Shown in pieces: positions 37,341 to 50,200 of a stretch of 64,000 nucleotides of DNA (positions are counted from its first letter, which is position 1; every line of letters starts with the position of its first letter). The stretch is from Acridotheres tristis (Eukaryota; Chordata; Aves; Passeriformes; Sturnidae), in NCBI GenBank assembly GCA_037013685.1, contig CM072886.1:4216001-4280000 (forward strand). The letters are read 5' to 3'. The notes under the pieces were generated by a model that searched no databases, was not told the DNA's origin, and was given only the letters and a program-made list of their open reading frames with translations. Made by a program: the position numbers and the translations under genes.

Positions 37341-37771
37341 GGCGAGGAGGAGATCACAGAGCAGGTGTGAAGGCCTGGTGTTCTGGCACACCAGGCTGGG
37401 TTCCAGCAGCTGGGCAGGAGAAATCTCAGGTTCTGGGGGCTGCTGGAGATGTCAGGTCTTATATAATGTTCTTAACACGGACTACTGCATATGACAGAGC
37501 TTTATTTAAAGCCTCTGTGCACCATCTGGGCAGGTGATGGATTCAGGACTGCTTTGGCACATGTTCTACTCAGAGAGTAAACCAGTGCATAAACTCAGTG
37601 AGTGGGGAGATGAGTAACAAAAACTAGCACCCCACTTTTTTAGCAGCAGCAGCATCTGACAACACTCTGTTTACTTTTGTTAATTGAGTTGAATTCTGGC
37701 CTTGGAACTGTTTTAAGTATCACACAGACTTGGGTCACTGTCAAAATAATTTGAATGTTTTCCTTCCAAGA

Positions 37772-37965
37772 AAAGAACAGCTTAGAGCACCTTCCAGCAC
37801 CTAAAGGAGCTACATGTGAGCTGGAGAGGGACTTCTGACAAGGACATGGAGTGTTGGGACAGGGGGAAATGGCTTCAGACTGACAGACAGGAGGTTTGGA
37901 TTAGATATTTAGGAAGGAATTCTTTCCCATGAGGCAGTGGCACAGCTGTGCACCTGAATTCCTAC
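37772..37965 (+). mobile_element. CR1 LINE fragment (forward)
   Basis: AGCACCTTCCAGCACCTAAA followed by 'gagctggagagggacttctg', 'tgggacagggggaaatggct' and 'aggaaggaattctttccca' matches the middle of the CR1 3' region. Confidence 0.85.
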
Positions 37966-40900
37966 AGACAGAATCTCATAAAAATGAATTTATATATTAA
38001 ATATAAAATCTATATATTAAACCTTTATATTAAGGCACCGTATTATTGACAAACTAGATGGAATAGATGAATCAAACGATCTTATCATTAAACCTCCCAT
38101 AAAATCTTTTCAGCTTGTCTGAGCACAGAAGATACAAAAAGAAAACCATTTCCTGGTACAGGCAATGATACAATTTTCAGGAATAGCATTTCACAGCTGG
38201 GTGCTGTATGAAGAATTAGGATGGTTAGACTCTTAATTATCCAAAACACTGCTCATCAAATCAAGGTCAAAGGGCTCCTTTAAGCAGAAAAACTTGCTAC
38301 CTGCTTTAATATGTTTAATGATTGATGATTAATTTTGAGCATTCATAAAGCTCCATTAAACTCATTAACTGTTCATTTGCAGCTCATAATGAAATGTTTT
38401 GTTGGGTCAGACCAAAGTGCTCAGTTAGTTGCAATGTCACACTGTTATTTCTCAATATCGATTTGATTACATTGAAAAATTTAAAGAGATGAGCAAAACA
38501 TCAATAATTCAAATTATTTTAGCACCACACAGAACTGAAAGAAAAGTTTAGAGAAATAATGCCTCATTAATTTACTTGCAACAGCAGAGTAGCTTGATCT
38601 TGCTCCAAATTCTGCAGAAACTTCAGTCTATAACTCAATCTCCCATTTCAGTATTGAAGTAACCATTGCACTAGAAAGCAGTTTGCTAAAATCCACAGTT
38701 TTCATAACTCTTAAGAGTTATGGGTGCAATTTTTCTACAAGCAAATAAATTGTATGCTTTAGAAAAAATTAGCCTGTGGAACATTATAAACACTCCTAAC
38801 TCAACTGAAATTAAAGGAAAAGTTTAGTATTTATGACATCAGAATCTCGCCCACTGTGCTTACTGGAAAAGTTCACTTTGACTTTAAGTAAAGAAGAAAA
38901 AATACAAGATAAACAGCTCACACTCTGGCTCTGAGTCCTTACTCAACATGGAAAAGTGGTAAAAATATTCATATATAGTATTTCAATATGTTTATTAATT
39001 TAATTTCAATCTTTTTGTTTAAAGTGTAAAAGAAAATGCTGTTCACTGTGAAGAAAAAAGGTGGAAAAACAAATTAGGAGCTCATGTGCAATTTGTAACA
39101 GGAAGGAATGTGCACAAAAAGATCTAACCACCATTTTAACTAATTATTTTTCAATTTCTCCAAGTAGACTGAGAGCTTTTTCCACATCTTTTCTCTCTGT
39201 AGTAGCCATTACATGGTATTCCTGTAATGTCTTTAGATGATTTGAGCCCTCTTGCAAACAAGGACAAAACTCCTTTAATCATTTTTCTGCTGCTCTTGCA
39301 CCCTGTTGCCCCTCTTCCTTCTATTTATCTCAATTACGACAACATTAAATTCTGACTGGCATTTCCCAGTTTCTCAAATAGGGACTAATATAAAGCAAAA
39401 TGCAGTTTTTGTCTGCAAATCCTGACTGCCTCGTGTGTAAATAGGGTGGTTATGCATTTGGTTTTCTAATTATCTCATAAATCACACCTTGCCCCGAACT
39501 AGAAATTCATCACCTTAAACTGCTACAACCTGCTCTGTGGCTGATGCCTTCCTACTCTTGCAGCATGGAGGTTTCTACAAGTTCATTTATTTTTTAAAAT
39601 GAAAAGATGTTTAAAAAAAAGAATATATAGAAATTAATATTCTGTATCTAATTGGGTTGTCAGCGTGTACATTTGTGCTTTTCTTGCATGTGTATTCATG
39701 CACTCAAGACTGGCAAATTTTGATCTCAGTTGTATGCTCAGGGAATAGCATCAAGGCACCTTTCTCTTATCTTCCCTTCTTTCTTCTTCATGACATCACT
39801 CATGATGGTGTAAAAAAGAAAGGCACACACCCTGCCATACCTGTTCTTCTCAACATCAGAATTTCTGGGAAAAAAAACCCAACTTGTGGCCTCAATGTGA
39901 TGGACGGATGCAGGAATAAACACACAGAAACATCCTGAAAGAACAGCCAATGTCAGGAAGCTCAACATAAAGAGCAGAAAAAGGCTGAGTGCTTCCACGT
40001 GTGGATGTGGCTCCGTTTTCTCTGGTTTTTTTCTCTGGTTGGTGTAGTTTAGCTGCAGTTTCACTGTGTTTGCAGTGCCACATGCTCCAGAGCCTCTGAG
40101 AAGGCAGCAGCTGAAGAACACGTGCACCTGGACTCACAGCAAAGTTATTTTTGCCCGAGGATCAGGATTTCCCTTGCTGGGAAGTTGCAGGTGTGTTCCC
40201 ATCCAGCAGGAAAACCAACACCAGCACATTAAACAGGGATGGCAAAGACAGGGAGGGCACTGAAACGAGCACAGAAGGGCTGGAAGGAAGGACAGGGCTC
40301 CTGGACTCACTGGGTACCTCCAAACCAGGAGATCCTTGGCCAGACCAGCACCAGTGGAATCCCTGCTGGCAAACCCCACTTGGCAAGGGTGGTGTGTGCA
40401 CCAGCAAGTGCTGCAGCCCTGCCCTGCCAGCCCTGGGCACTCAGCTGTCTGAGCTCAGACCTGAGAACTTGGCTCACACTGCTGTGGAAACTGCTCCAGT
40501 GGAGGTGATGCCTTAAGTTTTAGCTTTCAGATTTTCCAGATTCTGCACTGCATTAGTATGTAACTCTGAACTTCATATAAAGTGTTAGCAAGTTCTCCTC
40601 ACAGCTCACACAAAACAATCCTTTTCCAGCCTCAGAACCAAGGACACCACTGCAGCTTCAGGCCCAAAAAGTGCAAACAGCAGTGAATTGAGGAGAGAAT
40701 CTGGGAGGACTGGACTTCATAACCTGAAGCTGTAATTGGACAATTGACCCCAATATGTAAATGGACCAAAACGTATAAAAGTGTGAAAATTCATGACTCT
40801 GGGTCCATCTTGGGTTTAGCCACAGCCAGGCTTTTGTACTGCCCAAGGTGTGTCCTTTGAAGGCCTTTTAATAAATACCTAATTTATTCCTTTAACACTC

Positions 40901-43900
40901 TCTAGCCTCTGTTCTAGGTAGCCTCTCAAGGCATCAGAGGGAATGCTACATGAGAAGGAAAAGCACCTGAGAAGCCTCATCTGGGGCTGTACCCTGGGAG
41001 AGCTGCTCCAGTCTTTGTGCTTGGTCCTGTTTGAGCTGTGCTGTTTGGGATGTAGTTCCCCAACTCCCCATTTCACGGCCAGCACTTGAAATCATCACTT
41101 TCACTGGTGTGTTTGGAGCTCTTGGAAAATGAATTCCTTGCCATTAAAACTGATGGTAAGTGCTTGCTGGCAAAGAAAATGGGAACCTTGCAGTATCTTA
41201 TCTGTTGATGTCACAGCAATGGGATTACCTGTTACTGTGTGGGGCTGATGGATTTTCTCTATGTATAGATATTCCCAAACATGACAAACTTTGAGCTTCC
41301 AGGTCACTGGGATGAACCTTCCAACCAGGCAAAGATGCACACATGGCTGCTAACTGGAGTAGCAAAGATAATATGATAAGCACCCTGATACATCCTTTTC
41401 CCATGTTTGCCTTGGAGAAATAAAACCCCAGGACTTTGTATGAAGAGGGATATTTATGGTGATGAACTGATGAAGTGCTCAGGAGAGCACTGACCAACTC
41501 CATGCTCAGCATTTTCAAGATCACCAATCCCAAACCAAAGATTTAATCCAGAGGTTTAGTTCCAAGGGACCTTTTCCACAGATATCTTCAGGCTCAGATC
41601 TCTTTCTACATTGAGAACTAAACTGCACCAGAGCCCAAGGCTTGGCATTTCTTTCTGCTGCCTATGTTGTGAAATTGTTTGCACAGTTCCTGGTGTGGTT
41701 TTGCCCCATGTCAGCCACCACAGTCTCAGACAATACTTGGTCACATTTTAAAGCATGAATGATTCCAGTGGGCAACTGGTCTGCAAACACTCTTGTTCAG
41801 AGATAAAAGAGTTTAACCACATGGATGTGAGATGCGTCTTTGCCAGCTGGACTCAGTAATAAGTAATGTATGCCACCCATTTGGTTACTAATAGACTCAG
41901 AATGATTTTCTTCATCAGTTGAAACTCTGTTCAGATGCCTCCTTTGTAAGCCTGATGCTGATGCAAAGTGTTGCAATAAATCTTTTCACCCTCAAGTGTG
42001 TGACAAGAAATACCATCTTTTAAAAATGTCTGGATGCTGCAAAGCAGTTGAGTAACAGAATTCTCTACTCATGGTTATGGTTCTGACCCATGGTAAACGA
42101 CATAATTCAACCTGAATGAGACCAAAAGACAGTAAACCAATATCCTAATGAGGAATTCAATGGCGAACTTTAATAATAGTGTTTGAATTACTGTGTTCAA
42201 GTTCCCCAAACATTCACTGGTTTCCCTCCATTTTTTAATAGTAGTAAATAGATATTAGGAACTCTGCCCTTGAAATATTTTTAGATGGGTTTTGGTATTT
42301 TAGAGTAAGATGTTCACCTGCAGCAGTAGCAGGTCCTGACTGGAATCTCCTTCCTGCCCTGAGAAATCCAAGGGAAAGGACTGCAGGAGAGCTGATTTGT
42401 GCAGCTCCAGGGTAGGATGCTGAACAGTTATGGCTCTGGGGTAAGAGAGCTGACAGCTTTGCACTGAGCATGTGCTGATGCAGAAAGGGAATGGAAAGAG
42501 AAAATGGCTTTGACACCTGGAACTCGAACTCAAAATGCCTGTTTTGGTGTTAATGGCCATGCCAAGGTCCTCAAGCACAAAGCACAGGGTACTGTCAGTA
42601 CTGCCAGCTTCTGAAAGGTTCATGCTGTTTTTGAAGAGCTCACAGTGACCGAAGCAAAGAGAACATTGTGAGCTTTAAAGGAGTTGAGGACACAGTGGCA
42701 CATTGTTCCCTCCCTGGAGAATAACAGGATAACTCCTTGGAAGTGGTGAATCAAATTAGTCCTTTTCAAAGCGTCAGAACTTGGTTCAAGCACCGAAAAA
42801 GGGCTGCACAAATGAGTTCTGCACTTAACAGTTAAATGAAAATGCACAGGAAAACCTCAGGATAGCAACCAGCTTTCCTTATAGACAGCCCTATGTGTAC
42901 AAGTGTTGGGTTTGATAGAGACAAAGCTTGGGAATGCAGCCTTATCCCAAACAATGGAAGGAGTGGTTAAGTTCACCAGAGCAGAAAAATCACTTCCAGA
43001 AGTTGTAAACAATCTGTCAGAGAAGTTGTGGTCCTGTGCCACAAGAAGAGCCAAAGCCCTGCAGGATCTGGACAAATCTGAAGCACACTCTTCATAGCTC
43101 TGTCCTTTCCAGCTTTCCCAAATTATCCCAGAGCTGATAAGATTGTCCATGTGCCCATTTGGAAAAAACAGAGGCTGGCCAATCTTCTCAACATGCAGTT
43201 TCCTTATTTACCTGTATAGAGCACCATGAAATAAAAAAGTTGTTGTACAAAAAAGAGAATTTTGAAATATTTGCAGTAAGCATAGGTCTAAGCATATAAA
43301 TTTATAGGCAATAAGTGCATGGTTTTCTTTCAGAAAGATGTCTAACTTTTTACAATATATTGATGAATGCACAGGTTTTCCTCATACATATGCCATTCTT
43401 CATATGCTATTTATAGCTTCACAGTTCTTACAGTTTTACAGATCATGTGCTTGCCAGTTCTGATGCACAGATTAATGGAAAATCAACCACTTAAAAAAGA
43501 GACAAATCAGGCACTAAGCCTATAAAGTCTGCCAAGGAAGAAGTCAGCCTCGGAGGAAAATTAGTTTGTTTACTTTTCCCCAAGTACCACAACTCTTGCA
43601 TTGAATCATGACGGCTTAAGTACCTTGTTTCTGATTATACGCTTAGACAAGGAGTGCTTCTGCAATTAATGAAGCACTTCTGTCAGGCACTAAATAAATT
43701 TAAACTCTGTCAGTGGCATGTGTGGCTGGAAAGCTGCCAATTCAAACCTCTCCCTGGGACACAGATGCCTGCATTTCTCAAAACTTCTCCCTTAAATCCC
43801 CGAGCTGATGCTCCCACTCTCACCCTGAAATCGCGGCACACCCCTGCTCAGTGCACAAAGCCCCCTTTGTTTGAGAAAGAGATTTTATGGGTCGTGCCAG

Positions 43901-46900
43901 GTGTTGACTGAGCTGTTTAACCCCATCCACAAGGAGACACCTGCACGGCGGTGATGATGACAAATAAAATCAAGCGCAGCGTTGATAAAGAACAGCGTTT
44001 CCTTCTCCCTGGAAGGAGCAATCCCTCCGAGCAGCTGGGGGGGATAATTTATTTATCAGAGGAGCATTAGGGCACTGGCTGGTGGGCTCTCCATTCCCAG
44101 GTCCTTACAGCTCAGAAGTGATGAGCAGCTGTGCCCAGGGCGATGCTACAGGCACGGCTGGGCTGCTCCAGCAGCTTGTTGCTGCAGAGAAAAGTGATTT
44201 GTTATCATTATTCCTGGCACCAGATCCCTCACCTGCTGGAGCTCTGGAACCTTTCCTCTCACAGGGGCTGAAGGGATTTGATTCACTAAGCCGGGGAAAA
44301 TGTATCCTTAGTTTTGCTGCTTGTTTCCCTGTTGTTTTAGAAAGCTGAATGAGGTGCAGAATTAAAGAGGTGACACCCTGTGATGAGACGAGCAGGATCT
44401 CCCCATTTCAACACAGCAAGTTCTTTTAGGGGCTTTTTAGTTGGACATCAATGTTTACAGAAGTAAAAGAAAAAAAAAAAAAAGAAGCACATTTAAATAA
44501 TGAACATTTTACTGTTCTTTTCATCCAGTGCTGCCAGACCCATGCAGGATAAAAGATCTGTGCCATCCACTCTCACACAAATCCCAGCCTGCAGGGAGCT
44601 ACGCTGAGCAAAGATGAGGAAATCACTAAAGATGGGAGCAGATTCCAGCTACAAACAATCTGGGTTACAAACTGAGCCTTAGAGCACTCACACAAACTGA
44701 GCCACACAATTTTTCAGAGGTGCTGCTCTGAAAATCCCAAGTCTACAAACATTCCCTTGCAGGCCTTACCACCAGTAGAGTCCTTTGAAGTAGTTATAGC
44801 CAGATTCCAAAATTCATATGTTTCTTCAACACTCCAAAGAATTTTAAAAAATTTTAAAGATTCTTTTCTAGTTTTATTAAGGTTACTACTTCTCATAAAT
44901 TTTAATATTTCCAGGGCTGAAAAGCTAGCCAAAAATTCTAAGGCATTAAAGTACATTTTATTGCTACCTTACAATAACTCAGATATCAGATCTGGAAAAA
45001 TTTAAATATTGACTTAAATCATGCACACTTAATTTTGTTTTGTTTTGCATCTGTAACTAACCGATAGAGCAATACTGCTTTTCTTTTGGGAAAAGAGGAA
45101 GGTTTTTAAAAGAAATAATGGCAGAGCCATGGAGCCAAGAGGAATTCAGATGCTGCTGACATCTCCAACTTCTAGAAGTAGAAAGCTCTTCCAAAACTGT
45201 CAAATCTATTAATTCTCCATGTCACACTACAGAAACTCCTCTGAAATCCTGGATTTTATCCAGAAGGGAAAAGTTTTGTAGGTGAAATTAAGAAAGCAGA
45301 ATTTTCATATTTTCATAAGTTGTTTTTTTAAAACTTGGAGTGGAAATCTGACTAAAATCACGATCTTCAAGCTTATTTAATGTTATATACTTATGATTTC
45401 TATACAACATTCTGGTAAAGGTTTATTGCCTGTTCACAGTTCTGTTTCTTGAACATGAGATCTCTCCTCATCTAGAATATAAAAACTTGTGAAAATAAAA
45501 GGAGATGAACAAATAAAGAGCCCTACACATGAATTGGCATGAAACAATATTCCAAATTAGTTTACTTTAAATACTATCAGAACAGATAATAAAAGAACTA
45601 ATATTACCACGCCAAAAAACCATGTAGGACATTTCCCCTTTTTGGGAAGAGCTCCAAACCCATCGTTAGGGTGCCACACTCTAATGGATGGATGGATCAG
45701 AGTCACCACTTTGGTGACAATGACCTGCAAAACCCAAACATTTCTTCTATTTTTAGGTATGTGTATTGAGTGAATATTTTTTCTGTCCTACAGAGACAGT
45801 ATTTAGGGAATACAGGTCTCTCATTTTCATTATTTCATTTCTTTACTCCTTTTCTATGACTTTCCCTGGAAAAAATTTAGTGATGCCAACCTATCTCATG
45901 GAATAATTTCCTGCTTGGTGCTTTTATGTAAAAACAACGTGCTGGTGTGTAGACTGGAGAAACAGTTATTGCATCTTGACAATCAGTCACCCAAATTAAA
46001 ATAAGCCAACTTCATTATTGTCTGAGAAAATAAGAAGTAATTAAAAATGAAGCATTTAGATAACAATTGTAATAAGTATCAAGAGCTTCTTATTTTCTCT
46101 TTACTGAGTTCTATCATAAAAGACAGAAACAGAGCAGATCAATTTTTTTCCAAAACAATTTCAATCTAGTTTTATAATTAAATCAACGATAGATTTCCCC
46201 ATTAGCACAACTATTGCAGTATCTGAGTAATTATGAATAATCAGCCAAGGGTATTCTTTACTGGCTTTCCTTGTGCATCATTAATTATCTGAAGTGACAG
46301 GCCTAGCATAATTTCTATCATGAATAAACAAGTCGAGGAAACACAGAGGAAGTCAAGTACAAATAACGAGGAGATGGCCTCTCTTTGAAAATCAGAGCAA
46401 TCCTGCAAAATGTTAATGGCTGTTCTATTTAAATGAAGCTGCAAGACATTAAAGCTTGTGATATGTTGCATATCATTAATTCTCAGTAAAAGTGTAGATG
46501 GAATTCATACTTAATTCAATGCAATTTTCTGCCAGTTAATGGCCCTGAGAATCAAACATTCACAAATGCAAATGGGAGTTTTGCCATACCAACACTTTAT
46601 GGGCTTTAAGAACTGGCTTTTACTGCAAGAAGAAAACTAAACCTGAGCAATCTTCCCTTTTCTTGAGTCTGACCTGATTTTTATATTTGCAATATGATGC
46701 TCTCTTCTGATGATTTACTGTATTAATGTGAATTTTAAAACATTTTTCAAATTAATACATTTTATTTAATGGATAAATTAGTACAAAAATTGCTAACGTG
46801 GCTGGATTTCCTTTTTAAGTTCGTGTTCCTTTTTGGTTGTTATTCAGTTTCAATGCCAGAAATACGATTTAAGAATTCCCCTGTGATAATTCCATGGTTT

Positions 46901-47015
46901 TGAAAAAATTAAGCAATATTTCCTTTTCTGTATTTTTGGAGGCTGTGACACCATAAGAACAATTTCTCTCACCTTGTTTAGTGAGATGCTGATTGAGATT
47001 TTAAAAAGTACTTTC

Positions 47016-47219
47016 TTTGCTATCTGTTGGATAGTAAAGAAACGTCTACTCTGTTGGAATAGAGGTTGATGCATCTTTATAGCTTTCAGCAGCCTGTACA
47101 TAGTCCTGGTGCTGATGGTGCTGGACATTAACCAATGCTGCCAAATTCTGCTGGGAAGAAATTGGTCCTGGCTCCTTCGAAGGGTCAGGGATCTGTGTCC
47201 TCTGCTGTGTTCCAAAAAC
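47016..47219 (-). pseudogene. TTC21A: TTC21A relic exon with internal duplication and stop
   Basis: A minus-strand acceptor (TCATTGCTGCAG) at 47220-47231 opens an exon-like frame. Its translation contains SQQNLAALVNVQ, then QDYVQAAESYKD, then after an interruption FLYYPTDSK. These line up in order with the TTC21A (IFT139-family TPR protein) segment that in human reads SQKQLAAS, EYDKAVQSYKD and FSYLPTDNK. Between SYKD (ending 47073) and FLYYPTDSK (47016-47042) there are 30 bases where the human protein has one residue. The extra bases repeat the following text in degraded form (CTATTCCAACAGAGTAG beside CTATCCAACAGATAG) and carry an in-frame TAG. The minus strand and the position between CSRNP1 and GORASP1 are those expected for TTC21A. 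The alignment comes from memory of the human protein and is short, so identity is likely but not certain. No other TTC21A exon was recognised. Confidence 0.6.
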
Positions 47220-47229
47220 CTGCAGCAAT

Positions 47230-50200
47230 GATGAAGAGTGCGAGAAAATTAAGTAAAAACCACAACAATTTCTAGAAGCTTTTCAGAGCAGTTTCATTTG
47301 TGTCTGTGTCCTTTGGAAGGGAAGGGGAGTTTGAAATCACGTTTTTCTGGTCCAAACCAGAGGAGTCAGTTCAATGACTGGCTGGAAACTTCACTACCGA
47401 GGCTCTGAGTTGACTTATCCCAAAATCCCAATTATTCCAGTGTGCTGATGGCTGCAGTACTGACTGACACCAACCCAGCTGAGCAGCCCCTGCATCCAGC
47501 AGCTCCAGCTGGTTAAATGCTGGAACATTTCCAAGAGCTCTGTTTGCACAGGAAATACCTTTGCCTACCAACCCCAGCAGCTCTGATAGCACCGGAACTG
47601 TGGCACAATAAAGGAGACAAAAGAATAAACTGGGTAGTCTCTGCAAGGCTTAGTAATAAGAAAAATCAGACTGTTGAACTCATATAATGCTCTGTATAAC
47701 TGTACTGAATGTAGGTGCACTCTAGAGATTTGGAAGCACCACAACTTCCTTTACCATCAACATCTTATTCGTACAAAATGGAAATTCCCTTTTGTGAATA
47801 CAAAAGGGAGCTTGAAATACACCAGCACAACAAAATCCACAAAACTGGACACAGCTGAACCCTTGCCTCTGCCTGGCAACTCTTCAATGTAGAATTATCT
47901 TCCTTTATGCTTCTCCAAGGTTAAAAGATTCAAGGCTTTACAAGTTCTGAAGAGGTGATACTGTTAACAAGGTGATGATCACTTAAATTGTTTATGTATG
48001 ATGCATATATGAAAATGTTGTCAGATCATTGTTAGAATTCCCATTCATGAGCATCCTGTGCATGCCTTCCAAGAGGTATAAATAAATATGACTGAAGATC
48101 GTGACAGATTTATTAATATTTGCCAGTGAAGTGGATAGTTCCATCACATACATAATTGTTCAGGACTAAATTAAATTGTTCACACAATAAAGGTCCTGCA
48201 AATCATCTGCACAAGTGGAAGATGAAATGAATCTCCTTAAGAAAATGCACTTTAAACAGGTTTGATCTACAAGGTGCTCTTCCTTTAAATTTTGAATAAT
48301 GACTTTGTGTAAACATTATTGTCCTCTGTAATGTTGAGTGCCCACTCCAAACTCTTTTGACCAAAACATTGTTTAGGGTCAACTTCTTTCATAATACTGA
48401 AATTTATTATAGGCATATTACTGCATAAATATTTTGCATGGATAATGAGGGAAGAACTAATATTCTATTAATATTTTTCATCATTCTTAACTAAAGAAAT
48501 TCATTCACAGAATTTCCTCTGTAATGCAAACTTACTTCTGAAGCTGACTGATGTTAGACAGTCAATATTTGAAAACATTAATCCTTTGAGATTTTGAATG
48601 TTATTCCAATTTCTGATGATTTCTACAGCGAAACAGCTCTGAAAGAAGCCAAAGATCTTTCTACTACACAATCCTTCTGCCATGTTGAAAAACTAATTCT
48701 ACAGTGGGCTTGAGAAATCTTTAATAACAGCTACAGTCAAGAATTGCCAGTTTTTCTCCACTGACTGAAAAAAGAAACCTACAGCTAGCTCAGCTGCAGC
48801 TTTTTATACTGTATCTACAGATCTAAATGTGGAGCAGTCAGCACACATTTCACATTTACATAGGAAACTTTAGAAAAGACTGATATTGCAGGCAAGCTCT
48901 AAGTGCTAAGCACACAAAGAGTTTTGAAAAAAAGCCATTTAAAGTGTACAATTCTCTGCAGGATCTGCCAGTTCTGTGTGACATTGTTTTAGTTCCACTG
49001 CCATGAATGATAAATGGCATTTCTTTCAAAATTCAGTATCTGCAAAAGCAGAGACCTGATGCAGATATCATTGTGTGGAAATGCCATAACACTGCAGTAT
49101 TTGTACTGGCTTAAAGCCCTGTAAAAACCACAATAAATTTCGGATTTCCTGCCAGTTGTTATGATTTTAACCTTGCACTACCAATGTTTTTTATCATGGA
49201 CAGATTTTATTATAAAAGGAAAATCTGTGTACAAACTGTTTGGGAGAATGCCTAAAATATTAATCTTAGCTATTTATTACCAATAACACAGTCCTGTTTT
49301 CACTGCTAATACACAATTATCAGAATAAAGGATTAAAAAGTTAAATTTCAAAAAGTGTTTGCTAAGAAATTTGACAACAATTTTCACCCACGAGTTAGGG
49401 ATTATCAGTTTTTAAGACATGAGTGTTCCACCTTTGTTCGGTGTCACATAGGACCAAAAAAGTCTCCTTTGCCTGTTTTCAGAAACCCTTTTAAATGCAA
49501 AAACTTGAACTTTTAAATGCAGACGGTTTCCTGTACAACACAACCAATGAGGAAAGAATAATTACAGAAAAAAAACCAAAAACCCACAGGGAGAAGAGGC
49601 TGAAAAATCTTAAAGTCCTTGTACCTTTTTGTCATGAGGTCAGGATTTGCCTCTTAGTGGAACAGTCAGTAAAACCTGTTTAGAAAGCTCTTTAATTCCA
49701 GCTTCCTTGCCTCTGGCATATAATTGCATCAAAGTAATTCCAAAGTTACAACCACATGTAAGTAGACACGATGAAACAGTGTTACCCCCAACCATTATTG
49801 TATTTTGCCTCTGTAGAAACAAATAAACTTTCTTCCCTGACTGAGAAAGTTTTGGAATAATACAGAAATAGCCACTAAAAAAAAAATCAACAAAAAACCC
49901 CCAATGAATGATCCCAGATTTTATAGTAAACACGACATGTAATCTAGCTAATTATAAACTAAGGTACAGTATACATTACTTTTTGCATATTTATACTTAT
50001 TCATATTTGGCTAAAATCTAATTATCTCATTTTGCTTTTTAAATAGTGAGGCCTAGGTATGGATGGAATACAATTGATGCACTTCCTCTCAAGATCCAGG
50101 AGACATTTTCAGCCTTCTGTAAAGTCCTTCATCATTTTTATCCACTAGCTGTAAAAACATTCTTGTATAATATGATTAATTAGTCTTTGCATTCTTCCTG

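Larger units (their letters stand above)
33910..47010. other. AT-rich gene-poor interval
   Basis: About 13 kb in which I recognise no coding exon on either strand. It holds small CR1 fragments, a hexanucleotide microsatellite at 35.0 kb, an AT dinucleotide run at 36.64 kb and a two-copy 40-base duplication at 36.83 kb. Sequence from 38 to 47 kb is AT-rich and free of recognisable repeats. TTC21A exons would be expected here in the mammalian arrangement, and none is apparent. Confidence 0.5.

Noticed and set aside
41225..41533. 102-residue minus-strand open frame with a hydrophobic stretch
   Set aside because: It has no homology that I recognise and lies in AT-rich intergenic DNA. It is probably a chance frame.
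42857..43150. Overlapping open frames on both strands, about 97 and 64 residues
   Set aside because: No family match, no convincing splice sites, and no repeat signature that I could name.
44714..44956. Weak similarity of a minus-strand frame to the TTC21A C-terminal NYLK motif
   Set aside because: Only four or five residues agree and stops interrupt the frame, so it cannot be told from chance.
49640..49830. Minus-strand exon-like segment with TTTCTACAG acceptor and CAG/GT end
   Set aside because: One frame is open, but the translation resembles neither TTC21A nor another family, and an AT-rich region gives such segments by chance.
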